Positions 1 to 8,874 of a stretch of DNA of 63,013 bases are shown piece after piece; within the stretch, counting starts at the first letter, position 1; every line of letters begins with the position of its first letter. The notes beneath the pieces were generated by a model. The model did no database searches. It was not told the origin of the DNA and saw nothing but the letters and a program-made list of their open reading frames with translations. Position numbers and translations under genes: made by a program. Source of the stretch: Desulfobacula sp. (lineage in GTDB: Bacteria > Desulfobacterota > Desulfobacteria > Desulfobacterales > Desulfobacteraceae). The stretch covers positions 1-63,013 of the forward strand of contig JABGOU010000020.1 of assembly GCA_018645325.1 (NCBI GenBank), written 5' to 3'.

Positions 1-1
1 C

Positions 2-382
2 CCCGATGGTGGAAATAAATATTGCCTGGAGTTTATCACCCCGCCCCATCACTTCTTTCTCAACTCAGCATTTAACGAGATAGACGCACTAAGGGAAAAA
101 GTCGGTCAGGCCCGGGTGATGATCCATCCTGAAACCGCCGGGACCCGGGGTATAGCTGATGGCGATCCCGTCAGAGTGTTCAATGACAGAGGAGAAGCTA
201 GCTTTCTGGCCCATGTAACCTATGATACTCAAATTGGACTTTTAGTGGCTGAAGGCCTTCACTGGCCAAGCCTTTCACCAGGCAGCGGGGTTAACCAACT
301 GACAAGTCAGCGCCTTACTGATATGGGAAAAACCTGTGCTTTCCATTGCAACCTGGTTGAAGTTCAACCACAGGCTAATTAA
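2..382 (+). CDS. Molybdopterin oxidoreductase, C-terminal fragment (5' truncated)
   Basis: The reading frame is open from base 2 to the TAA at 380-382, so the gene starts outside the window and about 126 residues are visible. The segment 'ITPPHHFFLNS' followed by 'MIHPETAGTRGIADGDPVRVFNDRGE' type text matches the molydopterin-dinucleotide-binding domain at the C-terminus of the DMSO-reductase superfamily (His/Pro-rich entry, then the G-[IL]-x-[DE]-G-D-x-V-x-[VL] barrel motif). Such enzymes carry bis-MGD molybdenum or tungsten and reduce or oxidise small substrates. The substrate cannot be read from this tail, which continues through 'GLHWPSL' and ends 'AFHCNLVEVQPQAN'. Identification as this domain is secure; enzyme subtype is unknown. 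Confidence 0.85.
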   Translation, partial: PDGGNKYCLEFITPPHHFFLNSAFNEIDALREKVGQARVMIHPETAGTRGIADGDPVRVFNDRGEASFLAHVTYDTQIGLLVAEGLHWPSLSPGSGVNQLTSQRLTDMGKTCAFHCNLVEVQPQAN

Positions 383-438
383 AAATACTGGTAATCTTAT
401 AAAATTTGAGCAGTGACAATTTTGGTGAAAAAGCATGA

Positions 439-3400
439 TCAGGTTAAATCCATCTGTTCCGACCCCAGGAAGAACTCTCTGGTTTTGCTGTAACCGCTTG
501 CCAGTTTAAGTTTAGAGTTTTCAATCAAAGCATAGAGTGTGGGAACAACAACCAACGTCAGGATAGTTGCAATCATGAGTCCGAAAATAACCACAATTGC
601 CATGGTTCTCCAATATTGGCTGGATTCACTGGACAAAGAGAGTGCCATGACATGAAAATCATAGCTAATACCCGTGACCATGGGTAAAAGTCCTAAAATG
701 GTGGTAACGGCTGTTAAGATAACCGGCCTTAACCGGGTAGCACCGGCAGCAACAACAGCCTCCCGGATGCCCATGCCATTATTCCGAAGTTTATTGGTAT
801 AATCGATTAGAACTATGGCATTGTTCACAACAACACCTGCAAGAGAAATGATACCGACTCCCGTCATAATGACACCAAAGGGTGAGTTAATCACAGCAAG
901 TCCCAGAAAAGCACCGCCTAAAGATAGAACAACGGATGTAAGAATAATGACTGGCTGTATAATGGAATTAAACAGGGTTACAAGAATTAGAAAAATCAAG
1001 AATACAGCAATTAAAAACGCTCTGGACAAAAATTCTTCAGATTCTTTCTGACTTTCATCCTCACCTGTAAATTTGTATTTATAGCCTGCTGGAAGCTTCA
1101 TCTCCTTGAGCAGTTCCTGGGCCTGCATTCTGGCAATGGGCCCTGTGGTTTTTGATTCATCTACATTTGCTTTTACAGTGACAACACGTTCGTGGTTTTT
1201 TCGAACAATATTTCCTATGGTTCCGGCATATTCGATACTGGCCAGAGTGGTCAAAGGAACCATTTCTCCCTTGGGGGTTGGGATTAAGAGTTTATGAAGG
1301 ACATCTGCCACCTGCCTGTCGGATTCAGCCAGTTTTACTACGATGTCATAATCTTCATCGCCTTCATAATAGGTAGAAACATCAAGCCCGTTATAGGCTG
1401 TTTTTAATGCATTTCCAATGGCGCTTGTGGTCAGGCCGAAAAGAGCGGTCTTCTGGCGGTCAATTTTAACCTGTACACTGGGCAGTCCCCCCTGGTAATC
1501 ATTTCTTACATCTTTTACATGGGGGATATTTTCAACTATTTTCCCCAATTTTTCTGCGATCTTACCTAACACTTCAAAATTAGTCCCTGAAATCTCAATA
1601 TTAACAGGAGGGCCTGTGGGAGGACCTTCCTGCTGCTGATCCACCGTAATTTTCACACCGGCAATATTTTTAACCCGATTCCTTAATTCTTCCAGATCAT
1701 CTTTGGTGGGAGATTTTCTGTTTTCAAAAGCAATAAACTGGATACCGATATGATTGGGCAAATTAGAGTCAAAAACAGATCCGCTGGAATTTTGAACCAC
1801 CCGGGTGTAAATATGTTCAATATTATTAATATTGCTTGGGGCCAGAAATTTTGTACCGTCGGAATTTTCATGCTCCTGGGGTTTCAACGCAGTTTTATAA
1901 TCAAGCGTTTGATTCCCTGTTATGGCAATCTCAACTTTTTTTACGATTCTGTCAATATAGTTAAGATCAGCTCCTTCCGGAGGATCAATATTAACATAGA
2001 CGGATATTGGGTCAATGGAGGGGAAAAATTCAAGTGGTTTTTCAATCCCTATTTTTAAAAACCAGATCTGGATAAGAAGGATCAATACCACAAAAGAACC
2101 GGTCAACACTGTAATTTTATGATTAAGGGCACTGTTTAACAGTTTTGTATAAAGTTTTAAAACGATGCCCTTTATTTCAATGGGCTTTTCTCCCTGGTCT
2201 TCTATTTCTTTCGCAGTAAGTGTATCTCTATTGATTTTTGTTTTTACCTTCATAAAAAATGCACACAGGGCAGGGTTTATAATCATTGCAACAAACAGAG
2301 ATGAACAAAGAGTGACAATGAGGGTGATGGGAAGATATTTCATGAACTCGCCCATAATACCCGGCCAGAAAATCATTGGGAAAAAGGCGGCAAGCGTTGT
2401 AAGAGTTGAACCGATCACAGGCCAGGCCACTTCACTTGTGGCTTTCATGGCAGCTTCCACCCTTGGAACTCCCTGCTGCATATAGCGATAGGTGTTTTCA
2501 ATAATTACAATAGCATTGTCCACCAGCATCCCCAGTGCCAGGGTTAAAGAGAACAGGACAATCATATTCAGTGTATACCCCATGGCCTGAAGTATGGTAA
2601 AAGACAAAAACATTGAAAAAGGTATGGCAGCCCCTACCAATAGGGCATTTCTAAATCCCAATGCAACAAACAATACAGCCACCACAAGGATAAGCCCTGA
2701 AATAATATTATTTTCAAGGTCGGCAACCATCATCCGGATATCTTTTGATTTATTCATCAACTTGGTGATACTTGTATTTTTCGGGAAGGTCTTTTCTGCC
2801 TCGGCGATGATTAAGTCAACTTTGTCGGAAATAAAGATGATATTTTCGCCAACTCTTTTCTTTACCGATATATTAACAGCGTCCACCCCATTTAAACGGG
2901 ATCTTGACGATTCTTCCTTTATGCCGTCAACAACGGTTGCAACATCCTTTAAATAAATAGGATTGCCGCTATGGGTGGCAACAACAAGGGCGAGTATTTC
3001 TTCAGGCGTTTCAAATTCCCCTGGAACTTTTAGCTGATACCTGCCATCCCCAAGGGTGATGGCACCGCCGGATGTGTTCTGATTTTCGCTTACAACTGCC
3101 TGTTGCAGGGATGTAATGGGTATCCTGTAATAGGCCAGCTTATCAGGATCAACCTCTATTCTGATTTCCCTTTCCTGGCCTCCTGTTACATCAACTTCCA
3201 GAACGCCAGGAACCGCTTCAATATCATCTTTTAAATCATCTGCGATTTCTTTGAGAACTCTGGGGCCGGATGTACCTGCCAGAGAATAGACAACAATGGG
3301 CATTTCCGAAATATTGACCTCAAATACTGAAGGATCATTTTCAAGATCAGACGGCAAGTCGTTCTTTGCCTCATCCACCTTATCCTTAACCTTGGTTAAT

Positions 3401-3711
3401 ACCTCATCAATATCAGTACCGGGTAAAAACTCGATGTTGATCTGGGACAGTCCCTGGGAACTCACGGAACTGATATTTTTAACCTTATCCAGACCTTTGA
3501 GTTTTTTTTCGATTTTTATGGTGATACTGGTTTCAATATCAGTGGCAGAAACTCCTCGATAATCAGTTGATACAAATACAAAAGGAATGGTAATATCGGG
3601 TTCACTCTCCCTTGGCAGCGCCTTGTAGGAATAAATACCAATTCCCAGGATGATTAGGGCCAGTACCAAAACGCTGGTTCTGTTTTTTATGGCCATGTCA
3701 GAGATAATCAT
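439..3711 (-). CDS. RND family efflux transporter, inner-membrane permease
   Basis: A 1090-residue resistance-nodulation-division permease of AcrB/MexB architecture: TM1 near residue 15, a large periplasmic porter loop, a TM2-TM6 bundle from about residue 340 ('SGLILVVAVLFVALGFRNALLVG'-type segment), a second loop and TM8-TM12 up to about residue 1070. The TM4 proton-relay motif reads GMLVDNAIVIIEN, so the first Asp of the AcrB Asp-Asp pair is kept and the second is Asn, as in many non-HAE1 RND pumps. The start overlaps the stop of the upstream adaptor gene by 4 bases (ATGA), indicating translational coupling. No outer-membrane TolC-like gene is adjacent, so the outer channel must be encoded elsewhere. 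It probably exports hydrophobic or toxic compounds by proton antiport; the substrate is unknown. Confidence 0.95.
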   Translation of the reverse strand: MIISDMAIKNRTSVLVLALIILGIGIYSYKALPRESEPDITIPFVFVSTDYRGVSATDIETSITIKIEKKLKGLDKVKNISSVSSQGLSQINIEFLPGTDIDEVLTKVKDKVDEAKNDLPSDLENDPSVFEVNISEMPIVVYSLAGTSGPRVLKEIADDLKDDIEAVPGVLEVDVTGGQEREIRIEVDPDKLAYYRIPITSLQQAVVSENQNTSGGAITLGDGRYQLKVPGEFETPEEILALVVATHSGNPIYLKDVATVVDGIKEESSRSRLNGVDAVNISVKKRVGENIIFISDKVDLIIAEAEKTFPKNTSITKLMNKSKDIRMMVADLENNIISGLILVVAVLFVALGFRNALLVGAAIPFSMFLSFTILQAMGYTLNMIVLFSLTLALGMLVDNAIVIIENTYRYMQQGVPRVEAAMKATSEVAWPVIGSTLTTLAAFFPMIFWPGIMGEFMKYLPITLIVTLCSSLFVAMIINPALCAFFMKVKTKINRDTLTAKEIEDQGEKPIEIKGIVLKLYTKLLNSALNHKITVLTGSFVVLILLIQIWFLKIGIEKPLEFFPSIDPISVYVNIDPPEGADLNYIDRIVKKVEIAITGNQTLDYKTALKPQEHENSDGTKFLAPSNINNIEHIYTRVVQNSSGSVFDSNLPNHIGIQFIAFENRKSPTKDDLEELRNRVKNIAGVKITVDQQQEGPPTGPPVNIEISGTNFEVLGKIAEKLGKIVENIPHVKDVRNDYQGGLPSVQVKIDRQKTALFGLTTSAIGNALKTAYNGLDVSTYYEGDEDYDIVVKLAESDRQVADVLHKLLIPTPKGEMVPLTTLASIEYAGTIGNIVRKNHERVVTVKANVDESKTTGPIARMQAQELLKEMKLPAGYKYKFTGEDESQKESEEFLSRAFLIAVFLIFLILVTLFNSIIQPVIILTSVVLSLGGAFLGLAVINSPFGVIMTGVGIISLAGVVVNNAIVLIDYTNKLRNNGMGIREAVVAAGATRLRPVILTAVTTILGLLPMVTGISYDFHVMALSLSSESSQYWRTMAIVVIFGLMIATILTLVVVPTLYALIENSKLKLASGYSKTREFFLGSEQMDLT

Positions 3712-4862
3712 TGGGTGATTTCCTCCATATCCCGGATGGTTTTGGTGACATTCACCTTTTCTCCATCTTCAATAATACGGTGACCCACAACAACAATATT
3801 TTCGCCCGGGTCAAGTCCTTTAGGGATTTGAGTTTTCCAGCCGTCCTGAAATCCTGTCTTTAATGGTCTGAACCTGACAATTCCTTCCTTTTCAACATAG
3901 ACACCAACATCTTTATCATGATTTACAAGGGAATACATTGGGACGGAAATCCCTTTGGGGTCCTGGTTTTTGATAATTTTTACCCGGGCAAACATATCAG
4001 GCAGAATCTGACCGTCAGTATTTTCCACCTTGATTTCAAGGTTGTACAAACGGGCCATGGAATCCGTGGTTTTATAAAGATAATGATATTCACCCGTATA
4101 GATTTTTCCATCCAGAGCATCAATGGTTATGTCAAAGGTTTTTAACTTTCGAACGGCATCAACATCAGATTCCGGGATACCGACTTCTATTTTCAGTTTA
4201 TCAATTTGAAGAATTTGAGCCACAGGGTCTCCAGGATTTAGAAAAGTACCGTTTTCAATATGGACACGGTCAACAATCCCTTTCATGGGAGAAAGGATTG
4301 TACAGCGGTTTAAATTTAGTTTGGCATTATCCAGTCCTGCTTTGCTGGTTTTTACCCTGGCAACGGCATCATCCAGTTGGGACTTTGTGACAAAATTCTT
4401 TTTAACCAGCGCTTTTAATCTTTTTTGGGTGGCCATTGCTGAATCATAGGATGCAAGGGCAGAATCATAGGAATTTTGATAATCACTTTTATCAATAATT
4501 GCCAGAACATCTCCTTTTTTTACCTGCCGTCCCGCTGTTATTTTTTTGTTGATAACTTTTCCACGGGTTTCAGATACCACTTCCAAAGACACCCATGGTT
4601 TTGCCACACCGGGCAGACTTAGCTTTTCCATGACCATGGCAGGTATAAGTTCCATGGTAATCACATTGGTCAAAGATTTTGCAATAGCCGTTTCATTGGA
4701 TTGTTTTTGGGCAAGTGCTAATTTTTTTTCTGAGATTTTTTTACCCAGAGGCAATATAATCAAGCCGATTACAAGCAAGACCATGACAAAAGGAATTGTT
4801 TTCCAGATAAGCCTTAATATTTTTCTGCCAATTTTTTTTTTGGAGTTAGGTTTGGTTTCCAT
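3708..4862 (-). CDS. RND efflux periplasmic adaptor (HlyD/MFP family)
   Basis: A 384-residue membrane-fusion protein. An N-terminal hydrophobic segment (about residues 18-42) anchors or exports it. A barrel-sandwich biotinyl-lipoyl-like half (about 80-115) leads into a coiled-coil hairpin (about 125-175, 'YDSALASYDSAMATQKRLKAL'-like heptads) and the returning lipoyl half ('CTILSPMKGIVDRVHIENGT'), followed by a beta-barrel and a membrane-proximal domain. It links the downstream permease to an outer-membrane channel. Its 3' end overlaps the permease start (3708-3711), and it sits 91 bases downstream of the MarR gene, so the three genes probably form one operon. Confidence 0.93.
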   Translation of the reverse strand: METKPNSKKKIGRKILRLIWKTIPFVMVLLVIGLIILPLGKKISEKKLALAQKQSNETAIAKSLTNVITMELIPAMVMEKLSLPGVAKPWVSLEVVSETRGKVINKKITAGRQVKKGDVLAIIDKSDYQNSYDSALASYDSAMATQKRLKALVKKNFVTKSQLDDAVARVKTSKAGLDNAKLNLNRCTILSPMKGIVDRVHIENGTFLNPGDPVAQILQIDKLKIEVGIPESDVDAVRKLKTFDITIDALDGKIYTGEYHYLYKTTDSMARLYNLEIKVENTDGQILPDMFARVKIIKNQDPKGISVPMYSLVNHDKDVGVYVEKEGIVRFRPLKTGFQDGWKTQIPKGLDPGENIVVVGHRIIEDGEKVNVTKTIRDMEEITQ

Positions 4863-4953
4863 AAACAGGTCCTTATTTTTTTAAAAATTACTGCTCAAAC
4901 TAATCAATTTTATTGTTTTCAAGGAATGCATTTAAATTTCGGTTCCTTATAAA

Positions 4954-5370
4954 TTATTGAACTTTTTTAAGTACTTTTCCCAGTAGAGTTTCCAATGTTG
5001 TCAGTTCCTTTATATCTAACACCTTCTTAAAAACAGCTGCATAGCTTTTATGAATCCTATCATGTACTTTTGCCAATTTATTTCCTTTTGATGTCAAACG
5101 AATACTAAAAAAACGACGATCTTCCTTGGATTGGGTTTTTATAACATATCCTTGCTTTTCCATTTTGTTGATAGCAAAGGTAACCGTTGGTTTACTGACG
5201 TTTAAATATAATGCTAACTCACTTAACTTTGGATTTTTTAATTGAAAAATTGCATCCAGGTAAAAGATTTGAGTAGAAGTAAGATCCGACAACGAACTGT
5301 TTTTAAAGGTTTGTGTTTCAAACCTTTCCATACTCTGGGATAATTTTTCAATTAATTTTTCTATTTTCAT
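4954..5370 (-). CDS. MarR family transcriptional regulator
   Basis: The frame is open upstream to 5502, but the better start is the ATG at 5370, preceded by AAAGGATTTAAT. That gives a 138-residue protein beginning MKIEKLIEKLSQSME. It has the MarR winged helix-turn-helix (recognition helix around 'LNVSKPTVTFAINKMEKQGYV', wing 'QSKEDRRFFSIRLTSKG') flanked by N- and C-terminal dimerisation helices. MarR proteins bind palindromes near their own promoter and are released by phenolic or other ligands. It is the first gene of the marR-hlyD-RND operon and presumably represses it. An AATTAG-N10-CTAATT palindrome lies just upstream of the start. Confidence 0.9.
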   Translation of the reverse strand: MKIEKLIEKLSQSMERFETQTFKNSSLSDLTSTQIFYLDAIFQLKNPKLSELALYLNVSKPTVTFAINKMEKQGYVIKTQSKEDRRFFSIRLTSKGNKLAKVHDRIHKSYAAVFKKVLDIKELTTLETLLGKVLKKVQ

Positions 5371-5382
5371 ATTAAATCCTTT

Positions 5383-5404
5383 AATTAGCTCAATGAAACT
5401 AATT
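5383..5404. promoter_or_regulatory. Candidate MarR operator (inverted repeat)
   Basis: The perfect inverted repeat AATTAG-N10-CTAATT begins 12 bases upstream of the MarR start codon, extending to 7 of 8 matches as TTAATTAG/CTAATTAT. Size and placement fit an autoregulatory MarR operator. Binding is inferred, not shown. Confidence 0.45.
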
Positions 5405-5498
5405 ATATTTATTGATTTAATATTGTCAATTACAATTATTGTGATTTTTTTATTTTTTTTAAGGAAGATGAAATTTTGCTGATTATCAAAGTCAAAGG

Positions 5499-6047
5499 TC
5501 AAAGATTAAATTCTTCTATCCAGACTGAAAATCTTCTTGCATGATCTTTATTTATTTTCCCAAGCTCATCGATAATTTGAGTTGTGGTTATCTTCTTGCC
5601 TGCATGTTTCGGGTTTTTTGAGTGATATTTATCTGCAGCACAGATAATTTTTTCTTCAAGACTTTTGGGAACCATATCTCTTTTAGGCAAAGGAAGATTA
5701 TTAGAAAAAATATTTTCTTTTGTTATCCCCGCTCCCGTGTGACGTTCACAGACAAGGCCGTACTTGACAGGCAGTTTTTGTTCATCTAAGAGCTTTTTAC
5801 CAAGGTATCCGTGACAGATATAAGGATTTTTCCCAGTACAGCCGATGGATTGGGCCCGGGTCAGAAATATACCGATATCATGCAGCATGGCGGCCTCTTC
5901 AATAAATTCAAGATCCGGCTCCAAATGAATTAGGCTTTCAGCGATTTCAAGACTCTTTTCAGTGACAATCAGGCTATGCTCAATTAGAACCTGGTAAAGT
6001 TTTGTACCAGGCGTATAAAAATTTTCAATAATTGCAAGCGGATCCAT
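5499..6047 (-). CDS. HD domain phosphohydrolase
   Basis: A 182-residue HD-domain protein. The metal-binding signature is visible: an H near residue 24 (LIEHS), 'AAMLHDIG' (the HD dyad, about residues 52-59), 'CHGYLG' and a later 'CAADKYHSKNP' Asp. It resembles small HD hydrolases related to YedJ/UPF0252-type or tRNA/nucleotide phosphohydrolases. The start ATG at 6047 is 4 bases after the prfB stop, so it is cotranscribed with lnt and prfB. The exact substrate is not deducible. The C-terminus ends 'HARRFSVWIEEFNL'. Confidence 0.88.
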   Translation of the reverse strand: MDPLAIIENFYTPGTKLYQVLIEHSLIVTEKSLEIAESLIHLEPDLEFIEEAAMLHDIGIFLTRAQSIGCTGKNPYICHGYLGKKLLDEQKLPVKYGLVCERHTGAGITKENIFSNNLPLPKRDMVPKSLEEKIICAADKYHSKNPKHAGKKITTTQIIDELGKINKDHARRFSVWIEEFNL

Positions 6048-6051
6048 TTTT

Positions 6052-7141
6052 TTATGAAAGTAAAACTCCTTCTATAAATGGATCAAGATCCCCATTAAGA
6101 ACTCTGTCAACATCACCCATTTCAAAATCTGTTCGATGATCTTTTACCATCCGGTATGGATGAAGGACATAGGACCTTATCTGGCTTCCCCAGGCAATAT
6201 CATCTTTACCGTCATGAAGGTTCTGCATTTTTTCATCCCGGCTTTTCTTTTCAAGCTGATAAAGTCTTGACTTTAAAACCTTAAAGGCAATCTCTTTATT
6301 TCGATGCTGGGAAGGTTCCTGCTGGCACTGGACAACCACACCTGTTGGAAGATGGGTGATCCTGACAGCACTGCTGGTCTTGTTCACATGCTGTCCACCG
6401 GCTCCGCTGGCCCTGTACACATCTATTCTCAGATCTGACTCATCAATATCTATTTTAATTTCATCTTTTATTTCAGGATAGACAAATACGGATGCAAATG
6501 ATGTATGCCTTTTCCCACTTGCGTTATAGGGTGAAATCCTTACAAGGCGATGGACTCCTGATTCAACCTTCATAAATCCGTAACAATTAACACCTGAAAC
6601 ACGAATAGTTGCCCCTTTAATGCCGGCTTCATCCCCTGATTGATAATCAATAATCTGAAATTTATATCCTTTTTTATCAATCCATCGGGTGTACATACGG
6701 AAGAGCATCTCCGCCCAGTCCTGTGAATCTGTCCCGCCGGCGCCTGCATTTATGGAAACAAGCGCATCCCTTGCATCATCTTCATCATCAAGGGTGATCT
6801 GGATTGAAAATTTTTTTATTTTTTTCTCAAGTACTGATATAAGGGAAGCCACTTCATTTTCACTCTCCTTATCAGACTCTTCAAGGGCAAGCTCCAAAAG
6901 GGTTTCTGCATCTTCAATGTCTTTATAAATTTCTTCCCAGGTTAAAAGGAGATTTGAAAGAAAAGTTCGTTCTTTTAAAAGGCTGGTTGCTTTGTCAGCA
7001 TTGGTCCAGAAATCTTCCCTTGAAATAATTAACTCAAGTTCACGAAAGCGCTTTTGCTTTACAGGCAGGTCAAAGATACTCCTTGAGTTGGTCGGCTTTG
7101 GTATATATGGCTTGGATATTTTGTTTTAATTCTATACTCAT
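6052..7141 (-). CDS. prfB: Peptide chain release factor 2, with programmed +1 frameshift
   Basis: The uninterrupted part (281 codons from 6897) lacks the normal N-terminus. The true start is ATG at 7141, reading MSIELKQNIQAIYTKADQL, then an in-frame TGA at codon 24 (7072-7070). Slipping +1 at CTT-T continues as DLPVKQKRFRELELII and runs into the long frame, giving the usual RF2 length of about 362 residues. The GGQ peptidyl-hydrolysis loop is present as SGAGGQHVNKTSSAVR. The stop-codon recognition tripeptide is SPY rather than the usual SPF, in 'VRISPYNASGKRHTSFASVF'. RF2 terminates at UGA/UAA, and low RF2 favours the shift, so the gene is autoregulated. It lies 11 bases downstream of lnt. 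Confidence 0.95.
7069..7084 (-). promoter_or_regulatory. prfB +1 programmed frameshift site
   Basis: On the minus strand the sequence AAGGAGTATCTTTGAC contains an internal Shine-Dalgarno-like AGGAG, a three-base spacer, the slippery CTT-T and the in-frame TGA followed by C. This is the arrangement of the characterised E. coli RF2 autoregulatory frameshift signal. Confidence 0.95.
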
Positions 7142-7152
7142 TTTGATTTCTC

Positions 7153-8778
7153 CTAAACTGTTTTCCAAAACTTTTTTCTTGCACCTTTTACCATAAACAC
7201 CATGCAGATTGCAACTATTGAACCAATGGCAAAAATATCTCCGTATTTTGTATAAAAGCTTATCCGGGTCAGGGCAGGAACCTTTTGAGTAACAGATCTG
7301 TCAGTGAACAGAGCCGTTGTTTCATAAATTTTCCCCACTGGATCAATAAAACCTGAAATTCCGGTATTTGCAGCTCTTGCTATTGTTCTGCGAGTCTCAA
7401 CCGCTCTGAATACGGCAATGGAAAAATGCTGCAAAGCTGCCGATGTATTTCCAAACCAGGCATCATTGGTAATAGTGGTCAGGATATCAGCACCGTTTTT
7501 TACAAACCTTGCAGCAATGGATGGAAACAAAATTTCAAAACAAATGAGTACTCCTGTTTTATGCGTGACCTTCAGGTTATGCGTGACCTTCAGGTTATGG
7601 CTATCAAATTTAAGGGGGACAAATGTTTTATCGCCACTGGAGAAATTGCCGGCCTGGGCTGTCAGTTTCCCTAGAAATGTCAGATAATCTCCAAAAGGAA
7701 CATATTCTCCAAATGGCACAAGATGATTCTTGTCATAGGTGCCTGTAACAATTGAAGCATAATTTAACATGTAAGCACGATTATAAAATTTTGTCTGATT
7801 TCCATTTGTTGTAAATGCAGGACTTCCAATTAAAAAATTTGTTTTTAATTGCCTTACACATTTATCCACCCTGTTTGACCGATTCTTATCAAATCCATAA
7901 TAAAACGCCAGAGCTGTTTCCGGCCATATAACAAGGTCAGGCTTTTTTTGTGATCCTGCTTCATTAAATTCACCATGGGAAAGCTGGATATATTTTTCCA
8001 GGGTCTGATCCTTAAACTCATCACTCCATTTTATATCCTGCCTGATATTTCCCTGAACAACTCTAAGGGTAGGTTTTGGTGCATTTTCAATTTGAGAATT
8101 CAGGATAGTAATTTTTTGACTACCATAAAAAATAACAGCTGCACACAGGATGGCCGTATACATGATAGGGAAAAAATGTTTTTTATACTGTCCTTTGTTA
8201 AAGGACAATCCCAGAGTGGATAAAAGATAATTTATAAGAACAATAATAAATGAAACCCCGTAAACCCCTGAAAAATCGGAAATCTGGATTAATAATATAT
8301 TCGAATACTGGCTGTAGCCCAAAGCTCCCCAGGAAAATCCTGTGAATGCATAGGTCCTGATATATTCAAGCCCGGTCCAAATACAGGCGGCAGCTATGGG
8401 TGCAATTAAAAAATTTGCATCCATTCGTTTTAAAATATAGGCAAAAATCCCAGGATACATTGAAAGATAAAGGCAGAGGAGTATTAGTGTTGAAACAGCA
8501 AGTACGGGGTGAAGTCCCCCATATTCATGTAAAGTCGGGACAATCCAGTAAATAAGAGTAATAAAATGAAAAATTCCTGCTATAAAACCACTGTAAAAAG
8601 ACTCTTTTGAAGTCATTGACTGCATGGACACAAACCAGGGAACCATGGCGAAAAAAGCCAGGTATGAAAAATTTGCATCGGGAAAACTCAAGGTCAAAGC
8701 CAGACCGCTGATCAAGGCAGGAACATATTTAGCTTGAAAATATTTCAACAAAACTATATTTTTATTTGATTTTATCAT
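7153..8778 (-). CDS. lnt: Apolipoprotein N-acyltransferase
   Basis: An integral membrane enzyme of about 541 residues that N-acylates the diacylglyceryl-cysteine of outer-membrane lipoproteins. Several N-terminal transmembrane helices precede a periplasmic nitrilase-fold domain (about residues 240-500). The catalytic triad is recognisable: Glu in 'VIWPETALAFYYG', Lys in 'YDKNHLVPFGEYVPFG' and Cys in 'TGVLICFEILFP'. The frame is open to a TTG at 8826, but ATG 8778 (MIKSNKNIVLLKYF) is the more natural start. An 18-bp exact tandem duplication inserts a second copy of HNLKVT just before the catalytic Cys strand. It heads the lnt-prfB-HD operon and is divergent from the histidine kinase. Confidence 0.93.
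   Translation of the reverse strand: MIKSNKNIVLLKYFQAKYVPALISGLALTLSFPDANFSYLAFFAMVPWFVSMQSMTSKESFYSGFIAGIFHFITLIYWIVPTLHEYGGLHPVLAVSTLILLCLYLSMYPGIFAYILKRMDANFLIAPIAAACIWTGLEYIRTYAFTGFSWGALGYSQYSNILLIQISDFSGVYGVSFIIVLINYLLSTLGLSFNKGQYKKHFFPIMYTAILCAAVIFYGSQKITILNSQIENAPKPTLRVVQGNIRQDIKWSDEFKDQTLEKYIQLSHGEFNEAGSQKKPDLVIWPETALAFYYGFDKNRSNRVDKCVRQLKTNFLIGSPAFTTNGNQTKFYNRAYMLNYASIVTGTYDKNHLVPFGEYVPFGDYLTFLGKLTAQAGNFSSGDKTFVPLKFDSHNLKVTHNLKVTHKTGVLICFEILFPSIAARFVKNGADILTTITNDAWFGNTSAALQHFSIAVFRAVETRRTIARAANTGISGFIDPVGKIYETTALFTDRSVTQKVPALTRISFYTKYGDIFAIGSIVAICMVFMVKGARKKFWKTV
7561..7596. repeat. 18-bp tandem duplication inside lnt
   Basis: Two exact copies of atgcgtgaccttcaggtt sit head to tail within the lnt coding region. 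The reading frame is preserved and six residues (HNLKVT, in the protein) are duplicated. Confidence 0.95.
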
Positions 8779-8874
8779 TAATTTCTTATCTAATATTATT
8801 AAAAATAAGTCTGCTATACTTAACAACTAGTCGATAGGCAGTCAAATAATACAATAGTTAAATGGTAATTTTTT

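Noticed and set aside
5371-5502. N-terminal extension of the MarR protein to 182 residues
   Set aside because: The extension runs through the operator palindrome and AT-rich promoter DNA; ATG 5370 has the ribosome site.
7418-7687. Plus-strand ORFs opposite lnt
   Set aside because: They are shadows of the lnt coding strand with no ribosome site or protein-like features.
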